Of a DNA stretch of 44,358 nucleotides, positions 8,394 through 17,345 are shown piece after piece. Under the pieces are notes generated by a model. It did no database searches and was not told the origin of the DNA. It saw nothing but the letters and a program-made list of their open reading frames with translations. The stretch spans positions 1-44,358 of the forward strand of contig JAIBCG010000023.1 of NCBI GenBank assembly GCA_019694295.1, read 5' to 3'. The position numbers and the translations under genes are program-made. The stretch is from Saprospiraceae bacterium. Lineage in GTDB: Bacteria; Bacteroidota; Bacteroidia; Chitinophagales; Saprospiraceae. The number at the start of each line of letters is the position of its first letter. Position 1 is the stretch's first letter.

Positions 8394-9592
8394 CTTTTTT
8401 TGTTTTTAAAATAACTGTTGGCAATGGTACTGCCTATTGAAAGTGAAGACGTAGCTGCCGGCGATGGCGCATTACAGACATTCAGCACACCGGGTTGGTC
8501 AAATATTACAAAATCGTCTGAAAGATTCCCTTCGATATCAACTGTTTGTGCTCTTACTCCTGAACCACCCCGGACAAGGTCTTCTTTCTGTATGTCGGGA
8601 ATGAGTTTTTGCAGTGCTTTTGTAAATGCGGTTTTTGACCACGATCTGTACATTTCACCCAAACCCTCTCTCCAGTATTTTTTCATGATTTTATGAAAAC
8701 CGGGAAAGCGCAGGATGTCAAAAAGCTCCCTGAAATGAATATCTGATTTGTTGTAACCTTCTCTTCTGAATGCAAGAACGGCATTGGGTCCGGCCTCTCG
8801 TCCGCCATGGATCAACCTTGTAAAATGTACGCCAAGGAAAGGAAAATTCGGATCGGGTACGGGATAAATCAGGTTGTTAACCAGATATTCTTTTTCGGGT
8901 TTAAGCATAAAATATTCTCCCCTGAATGGTATAATCTGAAGGTCCTGAGCCTGTCCGGTCATCTGAGCTATGTGGTCGGAGTATAGTCCGGCACAGTTGA
9001 TGACGAACGATGTTATGTATACGGCACGGGACGTTGTAATCTTAAAACTTGATTGATCGTTTTCGATTTTTTCTACCTTATTATTCAGAAAAATTTCACC
9101 ACCTTGGTGCTGGATAAGTTGCAAAAGTCTGGCAGAAAATTCTTTATAGTCAATAATGCCTGTCTGTGGTACCCAAATAGCCGCTTCAGCCTTTACGTGT
9201 GGTTCGCGTTCCTTTACTTCGTCGGGATTCATTTTGTATATGCCTTTGAGGTCGTTGGCCAGACCTCTGTGGTATATATTATCTAATGCCTGGAGTTCTG
9301 ATTTATTGGTAGCAACTATTATTTTTCCGCAAATATCATGTGGTATGCTATGTTCTGCTGCAAACTGCAGCAGTTGGCTGTAACCTGTTTTACAATTGAT
9401 TGCTTTCAAACTACCGGGCTTGTAATATATACCGCTGTGTATGACACCACTGTTATTTCCGGTCTGATGTAGTGCTATTGCCGCTTCTTTTTCCAGTATG
9501 CACAGTTTGGTACCCGGCTGTTGTACGAGAATGCGGTAGGCGGATGCAAGACCCACCACACCTCCTCCTATTACTATTACATTGTATTTCAT
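8390..9592 (-). CDS. lhgO: L-2-hydroxyglutarate oxidase
   Basis: This 400-residue FAD-dependent oxidoreductase of the DAO family converts L-2-hydroxyglutarate to 2-oxoglutarate. The Rossmann motif VIGGGVVGLASAY opens the protein, and HQTGNNSGVIHSGIYYKPGSLKA is the LhgO signature. The C-terminal GGSGVRAQTVD and NAPSPAATSSLSIG blocks are also family features. A TTG at 9613 could extend the frame by 7 residues. ATG 9592 was chosen because it starts MKYNVIVIGGG and lies 18 nt below a TAnnTTTG box. It is the first gene of a two-gene unit with the beta-mannosidase, although no metabolic link is evident. Confidence 0.9.
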   Translation of the reverse strand: MKYNVIVIGGGVVGLASAYRILVQQPGTKLCILEKEAAIALHQTGNNSGVIHSGIYYKPGSLKAINCKTGYSQLLQFAAEHSIPHDICGKIIVATNKSELQALDNIYHRGLANDLKGIYKMNPDEVKEREPHVKAEAAIWVPQTGIIDYKEFSARLLQLIQHQGGEIFLNNKVEKIENDQSSFKITTSRAVYITSFVINCAGLYSDHIAQMTGQAQDLQIIPFRGEYFMLKPEKEYLVNNLIYPVPDPNFPFLGVHFTRLIHGGREAGPNAVLAFRREGYNKSDIHFRELFDILRFPGFHKIMKKYWREGLGEMYRSWSKTAFTKALQKLIPDIQKEDLVRGGSGVRAQTVDIEGNLSDDFVIFDQPGVLNVCNAPSPAATSSLSIGSTIANSYFKNKKR

Positions 9593-9610
9593 TTCTCTGA
9601 CATTAAATAC

Positions 9611-9618
9611 CAAAGATA
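9611..9618 (-). promoter_or_regulatory. lhgO promoter -7 box
   Basis: On the minus strand TATCTTTG matches TAnnTTTG, 18 nt before the ATG at 9592. This supports the shorter start of lhgO and a promoter for the lhgO-mannosidase pair. Confidence 0.5.
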
Positions 9619-9664
9619 TAAAATGACTGCCTGAATCGAGTATAAACAGCAGATTTCAACACAG

Positions 9665-9703
9665 AAAAAAAATCCCGAAACTTGTAAGCCAGAGGTTTCG
9701 GGA
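9665..9703 (-). terminator. Rho-independent terminator of the M16 protease gene
   Basis: A perfect 9-bp stem TCCCGAAAC / GTTTCGGGA with a 13-base loop is followed, on the minus strand, by eight Ts. It lies 57 bases past the M16 stop and separates that gene from lhgO. Confidence 0.85.
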
Positions 9704-9759
9704 AATGTATTTATATTTTAAACCATGAAAACTATCAATAAATCAGTTGCCTGAGATAG

Positions 9760-12726
9760 TTAAGGTTTGACGGTTGATTCTACATCATAGCCAAAGATGT
9801 CTTTCATACTCAACTCTACTACTTTTCCGTATTTTTTCAATTCTTCGAGCTTGATTTTATCTTTAGAGCCAATGAGCTTGATGTTCCATTTTTTGTTTTT
9901 CAGGTTTTCTTCTTCAAATTTTTTAATATCAGCCAGGCTTATTTGATCTATCTGGTTGTAGATGAGCTTTCTTGAGTCGGTGTTCATGCCTAGTTTGAGG
10001 GCATTCTGGTAATTGAACAGAATACCTGTTTTGGTAATACGTTTGGTCTCTATTCCTTGTTTGATAGATTGTTTGGATATCTCCCACAATTTCTCAGATT
10101 CGGGCATGTTTTGCAGTAAGTCGTTCATAGCTGTGATGGCTTGATGAAGCTTGTCAGATTGTGTACCTACATAAAATGTGGCACTGAACGGATCTTCTTT
10201 TTTTGAAGGTGTGCCATAGCTGGCGTATGAAGAGTAAGCAAGGGCCTTTGACTCGCGGATGTCCTGAAACACAACGGAGCCCATACCACCACCATAATAT
10301 TCGTTGAATGCCCTTACCTTCGGTAGCAGGTTTTGGTCAAATGCCTGGCCCCATCTATTCATGCCTATTTCTGCCTGTACCATATCGTAATTAACGAAGT
10401 AAATGGTATTTTCCTGCGGTTGTACTTTTGGATACACCTTTGCCGCCGGATAGTTTTTAAGTATTTTTGGTGTTTTGTGGTTGGCAGTAAGGCTACTAGT
10501 AAGGCTGTTAAATGGTTTTGGACCATAATAAAATACCTTATGCTTATAGCTTGTCAGGCTTTTTATGATAGCAGTAAGTTCTTCGGCTTTTATTTTTTTC
10601 AGATCAGCATTCGAAATGACATCATTGAAAGGATTTTTACTTCCGTAGTCTGCATAATTTTCAAGTCCGCCCCAGAAAATGGCTCCTTTGTTAAGTGTTG
10701 CATCATTTCTGCTTTTGATGGTGGCATCTATGAGTTTGTTGAGTGCTTCCTGATTGGCTTTTGGGTCGTTGAGTAGAGTTTCTACGAGTTTTATTGCTTT
10801 TTCAAAATTTTCATTAAGCCCGCTGAAGCTTATATATACCTGATCGTCTCCTGCAAATACACTAAAGTCAACAGCGAGTTTGAACAATTCTTTGTTGAAC
10901 TGTTCGTTTGTCATTTTTGATGTACCGATGTATTTCAGATATTCGACAGCAAGGGGAAGTTTCGCCATATTTTCCTTGCCCATATCAAGCACATAATAAG
11001 CGCTGAACAAATCATTCAACTCGTTTTTTACGTACCATAGTGGCAAATCTTTCTTTAGTTCCGTTTTCTGAATGTCTTTGTCATAATCAAGGAATACCGG
11101 GGCAATTGGTTTGGATGGTGATTCGATAATCTGTTTCAGGAAGGCCGACTGCGACTCACGGTTGACAGGTACCGGTGTTATTTCAGGTTTATCGACCTTG
11201 ATTACATTTTTGTCGATACCGGTATGTTTATAAACAACAGTATAATTATCACCAAACCATTTTTTTGCAAAATTGACGACATCCTGTTTTGTTATCTTAC
11301 TCATGTCGTCAACGCTTTGTAGATACTTTTCCCATGGCTTGCCGGTTACGAAGATGTCATTGAGTATGAATGCCATATTCATCGGGCTTTCGCGTTCTTT
11401 TATCTTTGATACTTTTTCGTTGTTTATAATGCCGGTTATGAGTTCTTCGTCAAATTTTCCGTTTTTAAGGTCATTTATCTGTGCTATTATCAATTCTTCA
11501 ACCTGCTTTAGGCTTTGTCCGTCGAGTGGTCTTCCGCCAAGATAAAATATACCATAGTCCTTGAGTGATTCGTTGAAACCAAATGCTTCAAGTACTTTTT
11601 GTTGAAGTACCAGGTTTTTGTCGATGAGTCCGGTTTTGCCATTGTACAATATATTACTTACCAAATTTGCAATAACAGATTCCTTGTCATTTGTATTGGG
11701 CATGATAAATCCTATAGCTACTCCTTCTTCATCCGGGCTTGTCACATCGATTCTTTCTATCTGGGTACGTGGTTTTTCGGGTGTAAATGTAAATTCGGGA
11801 ACTTGTTTTGGCTGCCATTGACCGAAGTGTCTGTCCACTTGTCGTATTACTTCATCCGAGTTGAAGTCGCCTGTGAGAATAATGGCCATATTATTCGGCA
11901 CATAATAATTGTAAAAATATTTCCGGATCTCTGTAAGCGAAGGGTTTTTGAGGTGTTCGATGGTACCGATGGTGGTCTGTGTGCCATAGGTATGGTTTTT
12001 GAATAGGCTGGCAAACATTGCCTCGTACACTTTTGAGTTGCCATCATCAAGACTAATATTTTTCTCTTCATACACAGCCTCTAGCTCGGTATGGAACAAT
12101 CTAAGCACAGGATGTCTGAATCTTTCCGCTTGTACAGCAAGAAATTTGTCAAGATTGTTCGAAGGAATATTCTCCATGTATGTAGTATTCTCGAATGAAG
12201 TAAAAGCATTGGTCATATTGGAGCCAAGGCTTGACATCATTTTGTCGTATTCGTTTGCAATGGCATATTTGGCTGCTTCACCGGACACCGAGTCTATCTG
12301 GTGATAGATGGCCTTACGTACTGCTGCATCCGTCTGCTTATTATACTGGTCATAAAGAGCGTCTATACGGTCCAGTTGTATCTTTTCTTTTTCATAATCA
12401 AGTGTGCCGAAGCGGTCAGTACCTTTGAACAGCATGTGTTCGAGATAGTGTGCAAGTCCGGTGTGGTCGTGAGGGTCATTTTTACTGCCTGCTTTGGTAG
12501 TAATAAGTGACATGATCCTTGGTTCGAGATGATTTTCTGAAAGTATGACGGTAAGGCCGTTATTGAGTGTATAAAAACGTGACTTGGTCAGGTCTCCTTC
12601 TACCTCGACCCATTGGTATTTGCCGTCAGCAGATGTCTTGGTAGTCGGACGAAGTGTGTTTTGGGCGATAGCTCCTACAGAAAATATCAATAATCCGATG
12701 GCGATCAGGTATATTTTTTTAAGCAT
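9760..12726 (-). CDS. M16-family zinc metalloprotease (insulinase-like)
   Basis: This 988-residue exported peptidase carries a signal peptide ending near VGAIAQN. The inverted zinc motif HYLEH is at residues 93-97 in GLAHYLEHMLFKGT, with the third ligand probably Glu220 in LEAVYEEKN. A second, inactive M16 repeat follows, with RAFNEYYGGGMGSVVFQDIRE typical of its substrate-binding lobe. The length fits a two-domain-pair M16 protease rather than the separate-subunit type. It is probably periplasmic and degrades peptides. It stands as its own transcription unit with a -7 box at 12768-12775 and a terminator at 9665-9703. Confidence 0.9.
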   Translation of the reverse strand: MLKKIYLIAIGLLIFSVGAIAQNTLRPTTKTSADGKYQWVEVEGDLTKSRFYTLNNGLTVILSENHLEPRIMSLITTKAGSKNDPHDHTGLAHYLEHMLFKGTDRFGTLDYEKEKIQLDRIDALYDQYNKQTDAAVRKAIYHQIDSVSGEAAKYAIANEYDKMMSSLGSNMTNAFTSFENTTYMENIPSNNLDKFLAVQAERFRHPVLRLFHTELEAVYEEKNISLDDGNSKVYEAMFASLFKNHTYGTQTTIGTIEHLKNPSLTEIRKYFYNYYVPNNMAIILTGDFNSDEVIRQVDRHFGQWQPKQVPEFTFTPEKPRTQIERIDVTSPDEEGVAIGFIMPNTNDKESVIANLVSNILYNGKTGLIDKNLVLQQKVLEAFGFNESLKDYGIFYLGGRPLDGQSLKQVEELIIAQINDLKNGKFDEELITGIINNEKVSKIKERESPMNMAFILNDIFVTGKPWEKYLQSVDDMSKITKQDVVNFAKKWFGDNYTVVYKHTGIDKNVIKVDKPEITPVPVNRESQSAFLKQIIESPSKPIAPVFLDYDKDIQKTELKKDLPLWYVKNELNDLFSAYYVLDMGKENMAKLPLAVEYLKYIGTSKMTNEQFNKELFKLAVDFSVFAGDDQVYISFSGLNENFEKAIKLVETLLNDPKANQEALNKLIDATIKSRNDATLNKGAIFWGGLENYADYGSKNPFNDVISNADLKKIKAEELTAIIKSLTSYKHKVFYYGPKPFNSLTSSLTANHKTPKILKNYPAAKVYPKVQPQENTIYFVNYDMVQAEIGMNRWGQAFDQNLLPKVRAFNEYYGGGMGSVVFQDIRESKALAYSSYASYGTPSKKEDPFSATFYVGTQSDKLHQAITAMNDLLQNMPESEKLWEISKQSIKQGIETKRITKTGILFNYQNALKLGMNTDSRKLIYNQIDQISLADIKKFEEENLKNKKWNIKLIGSKDKIKLEELKKYGKVVELSMKDIFGYDVESTVKP

Positions 12727-12767
12727 TTGGTGAAAAATTTTATTAAAAATAATGTAAGAAAGCTTTA

Positions 12768-12775
12768 CAAAAGTA
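12768..12775 (-). promoter_or_regulatory. M16 protease promoter -7 box
   Basis: TACTTTTG on the minus strand matches TAnnTTTG and gives a leader of roughly 35 nt to the ATG at 12726. Confidence 0.45.
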
Positions 12776-12809
12776 TGAAAATTAATGAGATGCTTTATGA
12801 AAATTTTTC

Positions 12810-13910
12810 TTAAACATCATAATCTACCTCTACGCTTGATGATGTGGCAAGAGATTGACAGGTAAGTATATAGCCTTCTTCAATCTCCTCATCGGTGAGG
12901 GCATGGCATACCTTCATTTCTACTGTACCGCTGATGACCTTAGCCATACATGTAGAACACGAACCAGCCCTACAAGAATACGGCGGATCTTTCTTCATAT
13001 CAATCAACTTATCGAGAATGGTTTTACCGGCAGGCAGACTGGTTTCGGTTACATTTCCGTTTAGTTTGGCTACAAGCGTTGCTTCTACAGATGACTTGTC
13101 AGAAATATGGTCAGGAGTATTATCTGTGGTGAAGTACTCTGCGTGAATGTGTTTTTTGTCAATGCCTAGATGTTTAATATAGGATGTGACGTCATCTATC
13201 ATCTGACCGGGCCCGCAAAGCACATATTCCGACACTTTATGGCGTGGTGGGTATTCACTCATAAATTCTTCGAGCATTTTGGCATTTATTCTACCGGTTT
13301 TACCTTGCCATGATATGGTCCCTTTAGAGAAAAATCCTCCAAGTCCGGATGGTTTTTCACGTTTTGGTTGGCTTAGTACATACTCAATGTGTAGCTGCCC
13401 ACTATAGTACTTCTGTAGCGAATCGAGTTGTTGTCTGAAAATGATGGATTGTTCATTTCTGTTGCCATAGAGCAGAAACAGGCTGCTTTGTGGCTCTTCT
13501 TCCAGAAGCGTTTTGATATGCGATATTACCGGAGTGATACCACTGCCGGCTGCTACGAAATAATAGCTTTTGCCAATATTATAATCGGAGTTCAGTGCAA
13601 ATTTGCCTTCAGGTGCCATCACTTCAATCGTGTCTCCTGCTTTTAGGTTTTCAACAATATATGTGCTTACCAGGCCGCCCATTACTCTCTTTACGGTTAT
13701 GCTTAATTTGTTTTCGAATGCGGCTGTACAGATGGAATACGACCTGCGTTCTTCCTTGCCTTTAAGCATAAACCGTAGGGTAAGAAACTGCCCGCTGCGA
13801 AATCTGAATTTTTCTTCAAGTGACTCAGGTACGTTAAGATGGAGTGTTACAGTATCAGGCGTCTCCTTAGAAATATTGCCAATGGTAAGTACATGAAATT
13901 CGTGGCTCAT
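12810..13910 (-). CDS. PaaE-like ferredoxin/flavin reductase (FNR + 2Fe-2S)
   Basis: This 366-residue soluble electron-transfer protein joins a ferredoxin-NADP reductase module to a plant-type 2Fe-2S domain. FAD binding is shown by RRSYSIC near residue 56, and NAD(P)H binding by GSGITPVISHI and VLCGPGQMIDD. The cluster cysteines are Cys313, Cys318, Cys321 and Cys351. This domain order is that of PaaE, the reductase of phenylacetyl-CoA epoxidase, but no paaABCD genes are near. A stand-alone reductase for another oxygenase or desaturase is as likely. The stop is followed by an 83-nt gap before the M16 gene. Confidence 0.82.
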   Translation of the reverse strand: MSHEFHVLTIGNISKETPDTVTLHLNVPESLEEKFRFRSGQFLTLRFMLKGKEERRSYSICTAAFENKLSITVKRVMGGLVSTYIVENLKAGDTIEVMAPEGKFALNSDYNIGKSYYFVAAGSGITPVISHIKTLLEEEPQSSLFLLYGNRNEQSIIFRQQLDSLQKYYSGQLHIEYVLSQPKREKPSGLGGFFSKGTISWQGKTGRINAKMLEEFMSEYPPRHKVSEYVLCGPGQMIDDVTSYIKHLGIDKKHIHAEYFTTDNTPDHISDKSSVEATLVAKLNGNVTETSLPAGKTILDKLIDMKKDPPYSCRAGSCSTCMAKVISGTVEMKVCHALTDEEIEEGYILTCQSLATSSSVEVDYDV

Positions 13911-13972
13911 AAATCGAAATTAATGATGTGTTTTTTGATACCTGAGTACAGGCATTTTGTTAAATGAGGGAG

Positions 13973-13980
13973 CAAAGTTA
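13973..13980 (-). promoter_or_regulatory. Promoter -7 box of the PaaE-like reductase gene
   Basis: TAACTTTG on the minus strand matches TAnnTTTG, about 60 nt above the start at 13910. It is arranged divergently from the GT2 promoter. Confidence 0.45.
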
Positions 13981-14064
13981 GGTATATTCGGGCTGGTCGG
14001 ATAATATTATTCCCCAAAAACTATGATAAAATAGTTTCAGATTAATTATTAAGGATAAATCTCA

Positions 14065-14072
14065 TATTTTTG
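14065..14072 (+). promoter_or_regulatory. GT2 gene promoter -7 box
   Basis: TATTTTTG matches TAnnTTTG. The resulting leader of about 90 nt contains a small hairpin TAGCC/GGCTA shortly before the ATG at 14166. Confidence 0.4.
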
Positions 14073-14165
14073 CAGTCGGCCATTTAGCCCGAACGTTTGT
14101 TTTAAAATTTTTTTCACCCTAAAAAATACAATCATAGCCACGCAAAAGGCTAGAATCTAATAGTT

Positions 14166-14882
14166 ATGCCACAAAAACTTTCAATAGTCATTCCTGCATA
14201 TAATGAAGAAAAAACCATCCACCACATATTGGATAAAGTGAAGGCTGTGGTATTAATTGAGAATATCGAAAAAGAGATTTTGATCATCAATGATTGTTCT
14301 AAAGATGATACCGAAGGCGCCATTCAAAGGTATATGACACAAAACCCCGGCATACCGATACAGTATTTCAAACATGATGTTAATCGTGGAAAAGGCGCTG
14401 CTCTGCATACCGGCATAGAAAAAGCTACCGGAGACTACATCATTATACAGGATGCCGACTTAGAGTATGATCCGGAAGAATACAATATTCTGCTCAAACC
14501 TATTCTGAGTGGATTTGCCGACATTGTTTACGGATCGAGGTTTATGGGTGGTAAGCCTCATCGGATTCTGTTTTTCTGGCACTCGATTGGCAATAAATTT
14601 CTGACTTTCCTGTCTAATATGTTTACCAACCTCAACCTGACAGACATGGAAACCTGCTACAAACTCTTCAAGGCAGATATTGTTAAAAATATAAAACTCA
14701 ATGAAAACCGATTTGGTTTTGAACCCGAAGTAACTTCCAAAATAGCCAAATTAAAAGGTATCAGGATATATGAAGTAGGTATTTCTTATTATGGACGTTC
14801 GTATGAAGAAGGCAAGAAAATAGGATGGAAAGATGGTTTTCGTGCCATATACTGCATACTCAAATACGGTTTGTTTGGTTAA
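14166..14882 (+). CDS. Family 2 glycosyltransferase (DPM1-like)
   Basis: This 238-residue inverting glycosyltransferase probably moves a sugar from a nucleotide donor to a polyprenyl phosphate or other acceptor. The GT-A fold is shown by [23 protein letters not shown] and the metal-binding DAD at residues 96-98 in [11 protein letters not shown]. The SRFMGG and [10 protein letters not shown] blocks match the DPM1/polyprenyl-phosphate mannosyltransferase-like branch. There is no C-terminal membrane segment, so it is cytosolic and membrane-associated at most. It is convergent with the DUF6089 gene, 3 nt away. Donor and acceptor are unknown. Confidence 0.85.
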   Translation: MPQKLSIVIPAYNEEKTIHHILDKVKAVVLIENIEKEILIINDCSKDDTEGAIQRYMTQNPGIPIQYFKHDVNRGKGAALHTGIEKATGDYIIIQDADLEYDPEEYNILLKPILSGFADIVYGSRFMGGKPHRILFFWHSIGNKFLTFLSNMFTNLNLTDMETCYKLFKADIVKNIKLNENRFGFEPEVTSKIAKLKGIRIYEVGISYYGRSYEEGKKIGWKDGFRAIYCILKYGLFG

Positions 14883-14885
14883 AAC

Positions 14886-15707
14886 TTAATAGTAATTTGA
14901 AATAGACGGACAGCGGATGGTACCGAAATAGTAGGAAAGACCTACCGTAAGCATCTGATAGCTGTCGTTGTCCTTACTGTTGCCGCGTTGTCTTCCCTTT
15001 TGCCCGATGGGTGGTTCTATGCCCAGTTCGCCAGACCTGTCAACTAGGGCCGCTGCAATATCGCCATGCAGACGCTGAACATCTTTTGCATCGGGATAAA
15101 TGGTACTGACATCATCAAGATAGTCTGTAAATAGATAACGAGACGCCAGCTCAACATTGATGCTCCAGTCGTAGTTGATGTCCCATTTAAGGCCCAGACC
15201 GTATGCAAAACCCAATTGGAGTAATGAATATTCCTGACCGAGGAACTGACCTTCGGTACCAAGCGGCTGTAGCTCGTACCATTTATCTTCATATTTTGTT
15301 TTTGGGTTAAATTTGAAGGCGGCAAGCCCTAGAAAGCCGTAAGGTGTAAAATTATTGTATGCGCTACCATGCACATAAGGCATGAAGTTAAATTCGAATT
15401 CTGCTGCCCCATCAAAGATGTTGCTTGCAAAGCTCAAATTGCGCTGTTTTTCGAATGTGTTGTCAGAATCGGAGTCATAACCAGCTACACGAGCATAGGA
15501 TGCCGCAAATTTCAGGCAAAGTCTTGTGTTGAAATTATATCTGGCAAACAACCTGGCAGAAGGACCAATGTGGTTGAGACCGTAATTTGAGTTTAGGTCG
15601 CCAAAATAATTGCTTACACCTGCCATTCCCCCTAGTTCCCAGCCCCGCTGGGCAGAAAGATAGCCGGAGCCTGCTAATAATAAGATGATTACAAGGAAAT
15701 TCTTCAA
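14886..15707 (-). CDS. DUF6089-family outer-membrane beta-barrel protein
   Basis: This 273-residue exported protein has a signal peptide (MKNFLVIILLLAGSGYLSAQ) and then alternating amphipathic strands with many aromatic residues, as in small outer-membrane barrels. RGWELGGMAGVSNYFGDLN and GLAAFKFNPKTKYEDKWYEL are blocks seen in the Bacteroidota DUF6089 family. It ends YYFGTIRCPSISNYY. The start is TTG; no ATG precedes the signal peptide. Family members are conserved in this phylum but their role is not established. Confidence 0.75.
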   Translation of the reverse strand: MKNFLVIILLLAGSGYLSAQRGWELGGMAGVSNYFGDLNSNYGLNHIGPSARLFARYNFNTRLCLKFAASYARVAGYDSDSDNTFEKQRNLSFASNIFDGAAEFEFNFMPYVHGSAYNNFTPYGFLGLAAFKFNPKTKYEDKWYELQPLGTEGQFLGQEYSLLQLGFAYGLGLKWDINYDWSINVELASRYLFTDYLDDVSTIYPDAKDVQRLHGDIAAALVDRSGELGIEPPIGQKGRQRGNSKDNDSYQMLTVGLSYYFGTIRCPSISNYY

Positions 15708-15775
15708 TGTGATAAGGTTGTTTAATGCTTATAAACGTTTTTACAATATTTTATTGTTTACGTCATCCATTGAAT

Positions 15776-17056
15776 TTAGTTCAGAATTTTGAATCCGGTA
15801 TAAGGCACAAGGATATCTGGTATGCGTATGCCTTCAGGTGTCTGGTTGTTTTCAAGCAGGGCGGCTACTATCCTTGCTAGTGCGAGTGCACTACCATTGA
15901 GAGTATGTGCCAACTGGGTTTTCTTCGAACCATCTCTGAAGCGCAGTTTGAGTCGATTGGCCTGAAAGCTTTCAAAATTTGAAACAGAACTGACCTCAAG
16001 CCATCTTTTCTGTGCAGCTGAATACACTTCGAAGTCGTAGGTGGATGCTGATGCAAAACCCATGTCGCCACCGCACAAGTGCAGTATCCTGTAAGGCAGT
16101 TCGAGTTTTTCCATAAGGCCAGATACGTGGGCAATCATCTGTTGTAGCATCTGGTACGACCTGTCTGGATGCTCTAAGACTACAATCTCAACCTTATCGA
16201 ACTGATGAACACGGTTAAGGCCACGTACATGCGCCCCGTACGAACCCGCCTCACGTCTAAAGCAAGGAGTATATCCGGTCATTTTTACAGGAAATTGGTC
16301 TTCATTGAGGATGACATCTCTATAAATATTGGTGACTGGTACTTCGGCAGTCGGTATCATGTAGAGGTCATCACGTTCTATGTAGTACATCTGGGCTTCT
16401 TTGTCCGGAATCTGACCTGTACCGCGTGCCGATGCTTCATTTACCATTAATGGGGGAATGATTTCTTCAAAACCCTCATTAGTGGCTTGGTCGAGGAAAA
16501 AATTTATTAGAGCACGTTGTAGTCTTGCTCCTTTTTTTCTGTAAACAGGAAAGCCGGCACCTGTTATCTTAGTGCCGAGCTCCAGGTCAAATATATCATA
16601 CTTTTTGGCAAGATCCCAGTGAGGTAGGGCAGTATCGGGCAACTCCGGCAATGCTTGCGGCCAGTCTTGGAAGACAAAATTATCATCAGCACTTTTGCCC
16701 GGAGGTACCGAATCGTGCGGTACATTGGGCAGATTGAGCAGATGTGTTTCGAGTTGTGTGCTTACAGTACGCATCTTTTCCTCTTCTTGCTGAATATCTT
16801 TTTTCAGACTTGCTACTTCCGATTTCGCTGCTTCTGCAGCACCCTTTTCACCATTCTTGATGAGCTGGCCTATTTTTGCAGCTACCTGATTTGAGATGTT
16901 TAGTTTGTCATCGAGTGATTTTTGAATCAATTTGCGTTCGTCATCAAGAACGATGATGGTATCAATTATTACAAGATCCTGATCAGAGAAATTTCTTTTC
17001 TTCAAACCCTGGATCACTTTTTCTTTATTTTCTCTTAAAACACTGACTTGTAACAT
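15776..17056 (-). CDS. serS: Seryl-tRNA synthetase
   Basis: This 426-residue class II synthetase charges tRNA-Ser (and tRNA-Sec where present) with serine. The N-terminal coiled-coil arm covers roughly residues 30-110 (rich in K/E/A). The catalytic core shows TAEVPVTNIYRD, motif 2 FRREAGSYG with RGLNRVHQFDKVE, and motif 3 NGSALALARIVAALLENNQ. The length is normal. It is divergent from rho across a 289-nt AT-rich gap. No clear -7 box for serS was found. Confidence 0.96.
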   Translation of the reverse strand: MLQVSVLRENKEKVIQGLKKRNFSDQDLVIIDTIIVLDDERKLIQKSLDDKLNISNQVAAKIGQLIKNGEKGAAEAAKSEVASLKKDIQQEEEKMRTVSTQLETHLLNLPNVPHDSVPPGKSADDNFVFQDWPQALPELPDTALPHWDLAKKYDIFDLELGTKITGAGFPVYRKKGARLQRALINFFLDQATNEGFEEIIPPLMVNEASARGTGQIPDKEAQMYYIERDDLYMIPTAEVPVTNIYRDVILNEDQFPVKMTGYTPCFRREAGSYGAHVRGLNRVHQFDKVEIVVLEHPDRSYQMLQQMIAHVSGLMEKLELPYRILHLCGGDMGFASASTYDFEVYSAAQKRWLEVSSVSNFESFQANRLKLRFRDGSKKTQLAHTLNGSALALARIVAALLENNQTPEGIRIPDILVPYTGFKILN

Positions 17057-17174
17057 ATTAATGAATTAGTATTAGATGTAAAAATATATTTAACCATTAA
17101 GGTAGAACAAAAAAAATGTGAATTCGTATAAAATTTTGTACGCTCAAAGATACTATTAGATTCAAAATATTTTG

Positions 17175-17182
17175 TAATTTTG
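17175..17182 (+). promoter_or_regulatory. Possible rho promoter -7 box
   Basis: TAATTTTG matches TAnnTTTG and would give a leader of about 160 nt before the rho ATG. A long leader is common for rho, which often controls its own transcription. The rest of the gap 17057-17345 is AT-rich, with nothing else recognised. Confidence 0.35.
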
Positions 17183-17345
17183 TGGCGTGCTGTTTGAAGT
17201 CTTCCTTTAAGCATTTTCATTTCACACTATTTTATCATTATTCAAACCGTTTTCGGAAACAATATTTGACTATATAATATTATAGTGTGTTCAAAAAACA
17301 TTCTTTCAATTTCTCAACCTTACAATTCTTAATTTTATACCTTTT

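Noticed and set aside
10333..10776. 147-codon plus-strand frame inside the M16 gene
   Set aside because: A shadow of the minus-strand protease with biased cysteine/phenylalanine content.
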